Shown one piece after another: positions 11,838-25,700 of a DNA stretch of 64,000 bases. The notes under the pieces are model-generated. The model made no database searches, was not told the DNA's origin, and saw only the letters and a list, made by a program, of their open reading frames with translations. A program made the position numbers and the translations under genes. Numbering within the stretch: the first letter of the stretch is position 1; each line of letters opens with the position of its first letter. Source of the DNA: Mansonella perstans (lineage: Eukaryota; Nematoda; Chromadorea; Rhabditida; Onchocercidae); contig JBAMDO010000580.1 of assembly GCA_037074765.1 (NCBI GenBank), positions 868,001 through 932,000 on the forward strand, written 5' to 3'.

Positions 11838-13782
11838 AATGTCAGAAGTGTAAAGAAGGACGCAAAGCTAACATTGAACAATAATTAATGGAACATTTTC
11901 AAATTATACTGCAGCATCACTTTATGAAAGTCACCGTCCGCTTAATGGCGACATTAATGAATTATCGCTGCATTACAAGATTCTCATTAATGTTCCGATT
12001 TAGTAAAGTTATATATTATCATATGCATATATTTTACATTTACAAGTTATTTCGATGCTTTTCTGAATCATTGATTTTAGAATGGATTACATAATTAATT
12101 GATTAATTAATGCTAACCATTAAACTTGTTGAAATTACAATCCTCTTCATGCAGGCAAGATTTGTTATTGCCAGTTAAAAAAAAATTTTTATTCATATTT
12201 TGATTTCTTTAATAGTACTACTGGTCAATGATTCTGTACTTGCGACATGCATACTCTCATTTAATCTTCGGAAATGGTTTTCTTTAAAATTTCAATGAAA
12301 TTTTTCAAACATAGGGCCATATATATATATATTTAGGGATGTTTATTCTGCCCAACATTTAGAGAAATTGATCTGAAAAAATTTTATTTGAATCGGCTCT
12401 ATTTATGTTATAGTATAACCTTCCTTTGCCGCAGTACTAAAATTAAAACTTCCAGATAAGCCATTCCAATTCCGACATAGACTCTTGAAAATCTTGCAGA
12501 GTTATAATAGAAACTTCATCACTTTAGCAGTGAAAAATCTAGATATATTCACGACGATCACCACTGCAATGTTTCCAACCGATATTCATAGTACGGCACA
12601 TAAGTCCGCATCAAACTCATTTTTTATCGGATAGTTGAAGTGATCATTCTCTAGCGCAAATTTTCAATTTTTTGGGTCACGCAATTTTTTGAATAATCAT
12701 CAAAAGTGCGAAAGAAAGTGCAAAAGGAATTAATTAATAAGTATTCTCCAAGAATAATTTGAATGAATTTCTGAATCGAAAGAAAATCTTTAGAAATGTC
12801 CAAAACATTGCATCTTGTTTAATTTTCAACGAAAGTAATAGAAGGAGGACTTCATTTTAATCATCTCGTTAAATCATGGAATTGAACGAACATAGACCGC
12901 TTGATCTTACGTCATAACTTTCTATGGTTCAAAATCTTCATAACCTTTTATAATTTGTTACGAATGTATAATTTATTATTATCGGATCGAAAACAATTCA
13001 GATCACTGGTAGATTGGTTTTTTGAGCGGCATGTGCAGCACATAATTTGTAAGATTTGCCATTTATGGAGCTTTTTCTAAAATTATTTCTACTAACTCGA
13101 GCTGAACCTGTGCACAGCGTATTGCGATAATTACTAATCGTATAAGTAAGCATTAATTTCTCACTGGCGGAGTTTTTCTGTTCAAAGTAATAATGACTAG
13201 CAAAAATGAGATCCGAAGGTGACAAAACTCATTGCGATAGAGAAAGGGTACCACAAAGGGCATAAAGAAGATTTTTTGGAAATGGACATAATGAAGTGAT
13301 AAAGATTTGTAGGCAGATAATGATCAAAGGTAGCAGAATTATGTAGGACTCGAGAGATGGCGCGGGAGGATTTTTGGTTTACTTAGCTGCTAGTAGGTTC
13401 TTCACCCTTATGGTTTAAACGTTCCAAGCATGTTGTCAACGATGATAATATGTACAGATAGATTGAGCCTAGATTTACAACTGAAACAATCTGAAAGTAA
13501 TTGCGAAAGTAATATTTAGGCACCGCTTTCAGCTTTATGCTCCTCAGTCGAAACGAAAAAAATCTACCAGATGCTTTGAAGCAAGCCAGCAACTTTCTCA
13601 GTTTTCTTTCTTCCAGATCGAGAAGCTGATTCCGAGTCAAACTTTTTTGATTCCGAGTCAAATTGTTGACCCACTTTTTCTCATTTTAATTTTAACAATA
13701 ATTAACAATTGAAGGTCAATTAGCAATTCACAGTTATTTTCATTTTATTAATTAAAGAACTGAAATATTTAACTGGCAACAT

Positions 13783-16700
13783 TCAAATAATATTTTTCAT
13801 TTTATACTGCGTATAACAAATTAATGCTTCGGAGGATCGCAAAATATAAATCAGCTTTCCATATAGATCATGCTCCAAATCATATAATTTTGCCTCGCGA
13901 GCTGCAAATCAAGCAATTTCTAAATTTCTTTTTTACCAATCTCAAATTGTTCTACTTGCTTTATAATTTTATGACACTAAACATTAAATATTTTACAATG
14001 ATCTAAAGCCAAACTTACCTATACTTATGCTGTTGCAAAGTCGTATCAAACGATTTGGATCACCTAGTTCGCGGAATGTAAGTTCAAATGGCTTCGTCAT
14101 CAATATATCACGCAGTTTAAAGCTAAGTAAATATACCATTGCAAATGTCATTAGCAAGGACCTGTAATCATTCACTACTATTTAAAAGTTTTCAGTATTA
14201 CTTTGGCGATAAATCCATATTACCATAAGTCCTCCAATTTGTGCTGAAACCCGAGATATCACGTCTAAACAGATAGCTAAAAGTGGAACAGAATATTCAA
14301 GTTCGTTTAGGAATAATTAAAACATTGGTTGCAATTTTAGGAGAGCAATAACTCTGCCTTTCTTCACGATAGGTTTAAAAATTGAATGTATTGTATGCTA
14401 AGAAAAAACTCCATTACAAAAAATTCCACAAATGCAATTATGCGATAGTCAAACTAACAACGGATCGAGAAAAAGATTTGACGATTGAAGATGTCAATTT
14501 CTAAATAAATATTGATGAATATTTAATCTAAAGTGGATAACATAAAATGAGCAAAAAGTTGTTTGAAAGAAAAGAAATAACATACGGAGTAGAAATATTT
14601 AAAAGTCTTAGATAGCTCGAGGAAACTTTAGAGACAAAAAATAAAAATCTTGGTGCTTCCTTCGTGCCAATCATCGAGCCATCGTGGCCAACACTATATT
14701 GTTCCAGTGTTAAAATATGCGGTAGCGAAACTCCTGCTGTAGCAGTTAGACAGTCTGGTTTCACCACTAATCTAGAATTAATTGAGCTTTCAGAAGTGAA
14801 AACAAGATAATTTGTTGAAGTGTGTTGACGCCTTATTCTCATTCGCTCCCATCAAGCTATCAACAATGTGGAATATTGCTAACTTCTAACTCAAAAATAA
14901 CAAACGTCATAATAATAGAAAAAACTACATCAAAACCAGAATGTACATTTTTAGTAACAATAAAATCACACTCGTATCATTCCAAATTACCTTAGAAAAA
15001 ATTTTTAAAAGAAACAACAAAAGAAATAAAATATAACACAAAGGTAATAAAAAAGAAAAAACAATAAAATTTAAAAAAAGAAAAATCCATAAAATTAAGA
15101 AAGTCATAAAGATTGACTCTTATAACTTTCCTTTTGTACTAGCCTCAACAAAATCAAGCAATAAACAAGACAAATCGCTCTGTCTCACGACGAACTAAAC
15201 TAGAAAACAGTATATTTTAGATATTCGACCACAGATATGTTAAAAAACTTTTACAAATATTTCTCTGTTCTCATTTTCACTCATAACACAAATATGCAAC
15301 ATACATACGTCAAGTTATCAAGTTATTTGGTCTGAAATGAAGAGAATGCATATTCATTCCATGTTTATTAGTATGAATAATATTAGAAAAAGAACAAAAA
15401 AACCTTGTCATATATTTGAATGAATAATTGAAATAAGAGAAGTGGTGACTGAACTGCTCATCATCAGTGGTTGGATTTTCATACATTAGATCACCATTAG
15501 GTACAGTGATCAGTGGTCGAACTATTTCCGAAATGTTTATTTCGAAAACATTTGAACAATTCGTTGATTTGAGCACCTAAATAATGACAACCAGCATCTC
15601 ATATTTTAATAAGATATTTTGAAATCAGAACTGAATATAAAACTATCGATTTATGCATCTTTCAGTTCCGGAATTAACATAGGATGAATAGGAGTCAAAA
15701 AACGAACAAGAGAACAGTGTTTCAATAGTGAATTTAATGATGCTAACATCTGAAAGACGTTCTAGCTCTTGTCTTTCAATTTCCATTTCCCATTCACGAG
15801 CAGTTTCCAACGGTGTTGTATCCGTTTTTTTCAGTAAATTGTCTAAATTTACTAGGCAAAATTATTTTTCAAATAAATTCTCGAGTATTTATTACTATTT
15901 CTTACTAAACCATATTCCTACTCTACTAATCAAATGGGCAGCCTTCAAATACATTGCAATGTTTCTTTTATTCCATTATTCTGATAATGACTGACAAGAG
16001 ATGATTGATGATTATCATTGGAAAAGATGTAACTTACTATTTAATCATCTTGGAAGAGAAATAATAACAATATTTCCTGACAGATCTAAAGAAATATAGC
16101 CACCAAGTCTTGAAAGTTTGAATATCCCAAAAGTAATACTGATGAAATCTAGAGTGGTTAAAATGAAGATGTTTTTAAAAATCTCAGTGAAAATACCCGG
16201 CTTTTCCTGGATATGCATTCTTCGCAGATAAATTCGTGATTTCATTTTTAGTCCATTTATCGACTCATTTGCTAGTCGTATCAATTGAGCATTCCAATCT
16301 GGTTGAGCATAATGAATCGTGCCTTGAGAGGGTAACGTAGCCTAGAATTATTATAAACAATTTTTTTCCTTTTCCTAAAAAAATTTATCCACTTCTTTAA
16401 TCCATTGATCTACTTAGAAGGATCATTGAGAAAATTTAATTTCCAAACAGTAGTGCGCAAAATCAGCTAGTTTAACTGAAAAATTGAAATAAAACAAAAA
16501 GTAAAACTTTGGAACTTTATCCCTTACTCAGTGAGTCATTACTGATAATTTTTGAAAATTGCAAACGAAAATAAAAACATAAGGGATGAATACAGAGATT
16601 ACCTTAACAATACTTTCCGCACCAAGTGACTTGATAAAACTTAGTGCATTTATATTAAAGGAGAAGTATTTGATTAAATAATTGTATTCTTGATCGCTGA

Positions 16701-19700
16701 TCAATGGTAAATCTTCCAAATGACATTCATATATCTGTAACTGATCTTAGACATAGCTTCACTTGCAATGTGTTGCAATAAGGAAAAACATACTTTTAGT
16801 GACACAAAAAATGAATTTCCTGCATATTTCTTTGTTACATGCAAGAAACATGTATATGAACTATGAATCAAGGCACTGATTATTACAAACAAAAATACCG
16901 ACGTTAACCGTCGTATGACTCTCACGCTTATTGCCTAAGGTAACATAGCTAGATATGAAAAGCCAACATGCTCAGATTGACAAATATTCTCCAAAAAAGT
17001 AATTTAATTAAAATTGATTGCATATGACTGTTTTTATAAGCATCCAAATTTATAATAATGAAGAATTAAGATCTTTATAAGATGTTGCCATGAAATTTTA
17101 CAAGCATGTTATAAAATTAGGGAACGAGAGATTTTTGAAAACGAAATTTTGTCCAACCAGTTGCTTATCAATCCTTAGCGTGAATACCATTTGAACCGGA
17201 AGGAAAATCCCAACAAACATCTGCAAATACATCTGCGAATTGATTTTTTTTATTGAAAATTTTTTGTCCTCATTACTAAAATTATAATGAGTAGTAAAAA
17301 GGAATTATGGATATTAACGAGAATAATAAATAATCTATCCAATCAAAATCAATAAAATTTTCAGTTGCAACATTGAAAGACACAATGAAATCAGGCACTA
17401 GTGAATGAAAGTTCTGTAAAAGTCTTATCCTTCAGAACAGATCTGTTAAATTTCTAAATATGTTCCCATGAATTCTGTCACTTACACCACACAAGAAACG
17501 TGAAAAACGGTTGATTGAAAGAACATCTTTAACAATTTAGAATCACTTAATTTGACACTTTTTAAACTAAATAAGTCTGTTATTCTTACTACAAGAAGAA
17601 AACACTTACATTTTCAGATATGAATAGAATTAACATAATAAGGATGACAAATACTGCAAGCAGTATTCCTCCACCCAAAAATATCTTAACAGAAACTGAA
17701 GTTAGTTCTGCACGCTTTCTTGGGTAGAACTGAAAATAATTCTATCCGAAATTCATTTCAGCGAATTATTTCTAAGACCTGCTCAAATTATTCTGCCGTC
17801 TGATTAGAACTCGAAAATGGCAAAATACAGTCTAAAGATGGAGCTCTTGTATATTCGTCCAATCAAAAATGCTTTTTAGAATCCACCCCTGAAGGGTAAC
17901 AATGATTATAGCTCGGCAATGATTGTATAGTAATGTAATATTAATTTAATATCATTTGATGTAGATGTTAAATACAATATAATGAAGAAAAGAAGAATGA
18001 ACGGACCGCTTCAAGCTTTCGCATGCCTTTAATAAAATACAAATAGTAATTAATTGTCCTTAAGATATAGAAATCTAATAAGGTTAAAGTTGTTGATGTA
18101 AATGTCCAATCAAGAATTGTTGCTATTTCAAAGATTGGAACGGTGTAAAAATATCTGAAACCCAAAATTTTTTACTAGTGCAAATAATATATTGTAACTT
18201 GAAAAGAAAAAGATACACCTGCGTATGAACTTTTTGTTATATATCTTTAAAACAGCTAAATAAAACTATTCTTTCCTACGGTTCTCGACATTGCAGTACT
18301 TTCTCTCAGTCTGATCTCTGGATATTGATACCTGGGTAATGGAAAAGAGCTTTGATACATAAAGAGCATAAGTATTTTGTTATTAGTCTGGAAAAAGATG
18401 AACGAAGAGGGTCGATACCTTACAGGATGATAAATTCATTACAATAATATCCGGAGAACTAGTAAATACGAAATAACTGATTAATCACTGATACTTGCTT
18501 TGGTGTCTAATAAATATCTATGAAACAAACCCAACGTATAAAATCCAACTTATTGGATTCGGTTGCATCATTTCATTACCAATTATGAACTTTGGATAGC
18601 CATCTCGTACTTGATATGCGCTTGAAAGCATATGTATACCACGAGCCATGTACCAAATAAATAGACCGTAAGTCATCCGACTATTGTTATCGCTGTAATC
18701 GCTTACAATCGCTTACAAAATGCTTGACGTAAGTGAAGGCACCATACCAAAGTGAAAATGACAAATTGTGAAAAATAAAAGAAAGATAAGAGAATGAATA
18801 ATAGGTGATCAATGGATTTGAAATATCTAAACTACTTTGTACCAAATCAAAAATCAAACTTTAACATTTGTGGTGAAATTAATAATATTATCAGAACGTA
18901 AGCATGAATCCCAATAACTTCGATCACTAAATATATAAATTTCGCTCGTATTGCTCGCTTCAGGTAAATTATTCGATCCAATATAATCTATGAAATTAAA
19001 AAGATTCTAAAGATTAGTATTAAACGCATCATACAATTAACTATTATGTTTTAATTAGTAATAATAATATCAATGATACGTTTAACTCAATATTTCACAC
19101 TTTGTGATGCATATTTCATGCATTAAAAAAGTTTTTATTTTTATGGAGAAGTATGAATTTGATCGGTAACATTTAGAAAATAGAGCATGCATAATTTAAT
19201 TGTTCGAAATAAAAATACATTTTACTTTGATTTTCTTTTTCATAAATGGAAACAGAGTACATATTCTCTGCTCTATCGTACTATAGGACGCAGTTATGGT
19301 AAGGAAAGATTCAGTATTTGACGGAAGGTTGAACAGTACGATGAAGCTTGCACAGTCATTAAAGCTTACTTTTCATTAAATTAATCTTAACTTATGAAAA
19401 ATGTGGTAAGATTTAAATTCTCGATAAATCTAGGATTTGAACTCATGCTAGAAGACAAATCAAAAAAAAAAGTATCACGAATATGATCGTGCAATCATTG
19501 CATATGATACGGCCATTATACAAAGTCCGAAAATCAAAATTATTGATAGATAATTTTGATCTTACCATGCTAAGGCTTGCCATAAAATAGTAAACAAATG
19601 TATCCGGCAGCAAGCTACTTCGAGTTTCCAATAACGTTAATGCATCTCGTCGTGCCAAATCGAAATGGGAAAAATTAACAATCATTACGATAAGAGCGAC

Positions 19701-22700
19701 TAAATCAGATAAGATCATCCACGAATAATAGTTGGAAGGAGAACGTTGCCGTAATTTCAAGATATCCAATAATACTGACCAGAAGCAACACTTCTTATGA
19801 TCTGGATTGTCATGATAAAAATGATTTTGTATTTTTCATCACATATGTCAATGTATCAAATTGTAGAAACTCAGTCTCCTAATCCTATGTTTTGTTTATT
19901 GACTTCTGTTGAAACATTTACTTAAAAAGTTTCCGTGTAAAATACTTCTGCTAGCATTAAAGATTCGCTTGATAAAGAACAATCTATTCTAAGTATTATT
20001 TCATAGAACAAATAAAAAGTATAAAAGACTTCCTGCATGTACCAAAAATTTACATGCTTTTGAAGTTAAAATAAGTGAAAACAAATACTGCAGTAAACTA
20101 AAACAATATTTCAGCACTCTGAGTAGGATTCCTACTATCCTTCTTATCCATTAGGAAACAAGACAAAACCTTCATTTCGTAGAAGTTCTCTGCTCGATGC
20201 ATACCAAAAACCGTTCCGCTGAAACCATAAACATGAACAAAATTCACCGGAAAAGGAAGATTAAAATGGATTAGTGGGAATGTCTTTATAGTCACTGGAT
20301 ACTGCCCAAGGGAAAGGAAAGACACCAAAGTTTTTTCATGTTCCAGAAACTTATTTTTATTAAAAATAACCGTTATTGAAAAGAGTAATCTGGATTATAC
20401 AATAACAAGAAAACAGTTTTCTCTCAAAAAAATTATGACAGAAAAACAGCTTGCCCTCATATTATGCCGATGACTAAAGAGTGCAAGAACAAGAAGGCAA
20501 AATATGGCTACAGATATCGGCTCATCAACGATACCGACAAATCGTCCAATCGTCACCATGCTCCATCTACCACATTTCATCCACTCTTTGCATACCCATG
20601 GTAGGGAGGTGTATTTGAAGCAAACAGATACTATTATAAATATCTGCAATTTTAAATTCTGCTGTTCAAACCTTAGAGAAACCTTTGCCTTATATGTTTC
20701 AGTGATTCATGCAGCATGAAGAAATATTGTGTTGAATTAAAAAGACTTGAAGTGCGATAAAAATTCAAAATTACAATTCATCATCATCACCTGCACATAA
20801 AAAATTGCAATAGTCCAGAGCAGACGACGCTTTCGTTCGGTGATAGCTCCCCAGAAGAAAACTAATATTGTAAGAGGAAATGTAAGTAAGCAAGCAGCCT
20901 GACCATGAGCAATAATTATTACCAAGTAGCACAGCAAGGCGGTATTACAAACCCAAAATGATGCCATTGCATCCAATAAACGCCACAGTAATGGTAACTT
21001 CAACCAGCGATGATGTACTTTATTCATGTACCTGTAAATAAGTCCTCGCTAATTTAATATTTAGTCTAAAAATGATGTGAAATTTAACAACAAATAAACT
21101 AACACTGTATGTTAGAAATAGCTCAGTTTTAAAAGTGGCTCAATTTAACACAAAAGCTGAAATTTTTAACACAAAAATGATTTAATCGCTGCTTAAATGC
21201 TAATTAGAACTTTCCGACTGTTCTACGTTCTAATTGTTCTAATTACCACAGCATACTGATTTCACAGCACCGATGTAATGATTAATTTAAAATATAATCA
21301 TTAATAAAAAATGGTAACTTACTTGACAATGTCCTTGGAATCAGTAACCAAACAGATCTCATTTCCAAGATTGCATTTTTCAAGTTTAGCCAAAGAATTT
21401 TGTGAAGCCAAACTTAACTCCTGAAATGATAAATAAAAATCTTACCCAAATCTTCAAAGGAATCAATCAAAGAAAAATTCTTTTCAATAATCATTTTACT
21501 ATCGCTATTTGATTCTCTCTTACAACATAACAGGTCAGAGGTAATGCACTTCAAATATCTTCCACTTCTAAAAATTAAGCATACTTTTGGGAGTTTCTCT
21601 AACAGCAGTTTCTTTTCTTCATTGATAACAAAGCGAATGTAGCGATAGCTAAGTGTTTTAAGGGCCAACCAAAGCGCACATCTAGACAACAAAGCCGAAA
21701 CTGTAATGTATGTCTGAAAAGCAAGATATAGTTAAGAGAAACTAAAAACTTTTCAGGAAAAAAGAACTAAGGCATGTTGATTATCCATCAAATGCACATC
21801 GTTGCTGTTACAAAGGTCCAGTCAATTTGAATTAATTTTCACAACGAATTCTCCAAATTAAAAAATTTAACTTTTTGGCGAAATTACAAACCTGTGTTTT
21901 TATTCTACCACTTTGACCAGTTTTTTTTTCTGACGTAGATCTGAAACTAAAAACGATGAACTAATTAGTGGTAAAAAATTCCTTTCGATCAAAAATTCAC
22001 CATCAAAAAAAATGTGTAATAATAATTTCTTGTTCTTTTTAGATTAAGAACGAGGGTGAGATAATAAATATCACAAAATTAAGTTTTCGCTTTCATGATA
22101 ATCAAGGTTTCTTGATTCATATAAAAGTTAATGGCACATTAGATTGCATTATTTTTTAACAAAAGCATAAATCTGTCAAAATCTGTCAATTTTGATATAA
22201 CTTCAGGGGCGAAGTATTTTAACATGACATCGCTATTAGTGAAAACAAAGAGTGGATTATTAATTCATTTATTTTATAAAGAATTCTATCAAATTATTGA
22301 CTCGATTATATTATAAGAAATTCGATGGCCGTTTTTCACTAAATTTACTTCATATAAACAAAAATAAGCGTTACGTATGATTGCTAAACGTTGCTTTTTC
22401 CATATTTCCCGTAGTCGAATCTGCCGTATGCAGTAAATCCGCATTCCATCCACGTATTGCTAAAATATTCAAAAATAATTTGAATTTTCTCGAAACTATC
22501 GGATCTCCTCCATTTTATCTTTCAAACACTTGAATATGGGAAAATTGGCATATTGTGCTCATTATATCAATTGATTACGAACGAAAATAATCAATGACTG
22601 TGGTTGATTGAGCAATGGCTTGGAAATTTTGAAGGTATCATTGTAAAAGTTAATTCGGTTTACAAAAACAAAATTATTTAATATCATTTACACTTACACT

Positions 22701-25700
22701 TGATTTCAACAAAAAAATTCAAAACGAGGAATTTTCAATGAACATTTCTGTGTATCATCAAGACTTGTTGGGCCGAATGATTAATTTCATCCTTTAGTCA
22801 AATTTGTCATTAATCGAAATGGCTGAGCAGTCTTAGCGGTTAAACTCACATTCAATAAGCCATTCTCCAAAAGGTAGTTTGAGCTTCGCAATTGCTCCTA
22901 CAGTACGTTTTATTTTCGTCAAACGACGCTGATTCTGTTGCTGATGATAGGTCATAGCTTTGCAAATTAACTGAGTATGAAGTATCACACCTCTGAAATG
23001 CCGCTGCCACTACTGATTTATAAGCAATAGTTGAAAATTTGTAAGATCGAGTAATCTTGATGTATTTCAAATTTTTCCATTCACAAAGGGATTCGAATGA
23101 TTCCTTGTTTTATGTTCCTTTACAAGAATGACCAAAGAAGAAACTGAATCCTACTATAGATCCAGAAATATTGAAAATCGAAAGAACACCTGTAGCATAT
23201 AATTCGATCAGCTCGTATATCAATGACGGTCCGTTGAAAATTCCTACAATCACTACATTCTGCTTCTTTGGCAATAAAATTGAGATGATGTTTAAATGCA
23301 GCATGAAAGAATTATTATATTAAAATAAACTGCGCACCAACTGCTGATCAGACGAAGTTGGAGTAGAAGAGCTGCGAAAGTCAGCACATCGAAGAGGAAG
23401 CTATTTGCACTTAATTCTCCATATGGCACTTAAGATAAATAAATTTTCCACAAAAATATTTCAACTTGAAAGATTGTAAAAAAATTGAAAGAAGTGCAAG
23501 GGAATTTCGCAAAAATGGATAATAAGTTATTGTTACAAATTCGGACAACCATGACAATCCTCTACGGATAATATTTCGAAAAACGTTTCTGAATTTCCAC
23601 GCTCGATTTATTATCAATTTTCCACATACACTTATTTTTGACTGTGAACCTGTCATTTAAGATGGTATAAAGAGCAACAGAGAAGATATACCAGTATCAT
23701 CCTCGGAAGAATTTGAAAAATATGATAACATCACGTGATACGACATATAACTGATTGAGTGTTTTGCTTTATTATGTATTAAAAAATGCCCTATTAACCC
23801 ATCAGCAATCTGAAAAAGTACTTGTATATTTCTATATTAATTAGAATTAGAGATATAATTCAGTAATCACCAACATAGAGAAGATTTAGTTAATCTGTAC
23901 TCTGATCTATCTCCTCCACATAAGGACACCAGGTTTTCCATAGTTTGTAAAATGACTGCTTCTCTTTTTTAACAATACCCACCGACGCGAAATGATTTTA
24001 CGACATATACTTTACTCTTTTGTCAGAAAACTAATTGCTGCCAAACATTAGTCCCATACAAGGAAAATAACCGAGAAAGATGATCGATGACTGGTGCTTA
24101 AGTTCATAATTAGAAAGCAACCAACAGAGAGAAATGTGACAGGTAGAACAGCTAATAAGACATCATTAAATCATCAATGTTTAAAATAAAGATGAGAGAT
24201 ACTCTTTTTAACAGAACAACAGCTTGAATTTTAGCGTATTTAAAAAAAAAAAAATCATACCAACGCTGCGATGCGTATGAAAACTGCAATAAGAAGATAA
24301 ATTGTTATTAAACGCCATTTCCGGATGAAAACAAGTGGATGTGAAAGGTAAAGATCGGCACCACGCCAAAGATTGATAAATGCAAGAATAATAAGAATTG
24401 CTGATGAAAAGACTGGCGATGAAAGACGTATCCCATCTGATAGCAGGAGCAACAGCACAAGCCAGTGGTAATAGGCGCATACACAGTGCTTCAATTTATC
24501 CAATATTCTAAAATATGTTAGAATTACCTGAGGTCGTGAATAGCCTTGTAAAATTACAAATACAATGTAATATTGCTAACCTAACGTGAGCAAAGAAATG
24601 AGGCGCAGGATTACATTCGAGAGACTTATTTTGATGAAGCTCTAGCAGAATACCATCATTCGACCCACCACCAGCATTGTTTCCTTCCAGACGCTAAAAT
24701 TATTCAAAAGTCCAAAAGAAAAATAAAGATAAAAATTGAATAGTGAAAACAAGATTACCAAAATCTGATGTAAAAATCCAGAGGAATACCTCAATTTTGA
24801 AATTGCAGTATTGTATAATGGAGATACCAACATTAAGGAAATAACAATAAATGGCGTATGATGATTTACGCTGAGAATTAGCTCTATACTGCCCATTATT
24901 AATGAAAGCAAAATACGGGGCATAATCCGGATGCAGAGGTATTCCTGAAATTGATTTGAAAGTATATTATTATATAAAATAGAAGTTACAAGCCTCAAGA
25001 CTTATAGTTTTCCTACTTGAAGCTATTCCTACTTAAATGATATTTTAAATATTGAAATAATGAATTAATTCATAGTTTATTTTTTTCTTTTGAGTGCTCA
25101 TTCGCACATAGAACATCATATAAATATATATTAATATCCTTTATATATTAATATATATATAAAGGAAATATGATCTGAAAGAAAATTTTTTATGTCTCAT
25201 ATAAAACAAAATGATTATAACATTATGAAAGTGACTTAATAGTAGAAGTCAAATTCTCGCGATCATAAAGTGGTCGTGCACTCTTACAAAGTTACATTAG
25301 GACTCCATAATTTGAATTGTTGGAATTGTTTGCAGATTAATATACTGCATTCTTACCGTAGTAACATTCACCAGGTATAGGACCAATATATGCAAACAAT
25401 GAGTAAACGAGGATAATCAAATGATAGCAAAGAAAAACCAAGAATATACGTCGAATACGCCATCGATCCATTAGCAAGCAAATCACTAAGCTTATCAGTG
25501 ATAACAGCGAGATAATATTTGAAGCTACAACTGATGACAGAAGGACGAGAGTCATATAGATCTGAAGTTCAAGTATTCGAAAAGTGATGCATGATCAAAT
25601 AACTATGATAAACTTTCACTCTTATTAATGTATTGGCATTATCTTCTTCAGAGATATTTGATTTGCTAGTGTCTCCCATTAACTACCATCTGTCCTTTGT

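Larger units (their letters stand above)
9409..13782. other. 4.4-kb intergenic region with repeats
   Basis: The longest gene-free stretch in the window, between the Piezo stop codon and the reductase start codon. It should contain the reductase promoter and the Piezo 3' UTR. I see a 10-bp tandem repeat (9590-9637), a CT-rich microsatellite (about 10363-10386), a 52-bp minisatellite (10585-10792), a hairpin (11809-11837) and a 14-bp duplication near 13629-13664. Open frames on both strands (for example 9822-10085, 12998-13225 and 13383-13661) lack recognisable domains and splice partners. No tRNA-like or rRNA-like sequence was found by eye. Confidence 0.5.

Noticed and set aside
12998..13225. 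75-codon minus-strand frame
   Set aside because: No recognisable domain and no flanking exons, and it lies in the 3' intergenic region of Piezo.
13383..13661. Minus-strand frame with LLDLEERKLRKLL, at first taken for the Piezo C-terminus
   Set aside because: The true C-terminal exon with REAKLYDLEHDLYGKL lies at 13901-13783 and closes the gene. This frame lies beyond the stop and no acceptor joins it in phase.
22852..23070. 72-codon minus-strand frame starting MKYIKITRSYKF
   Set aside because: It is a shadow frame. The real reading of this stretch is the Piezo helical exon 22992-22850 in another frame.
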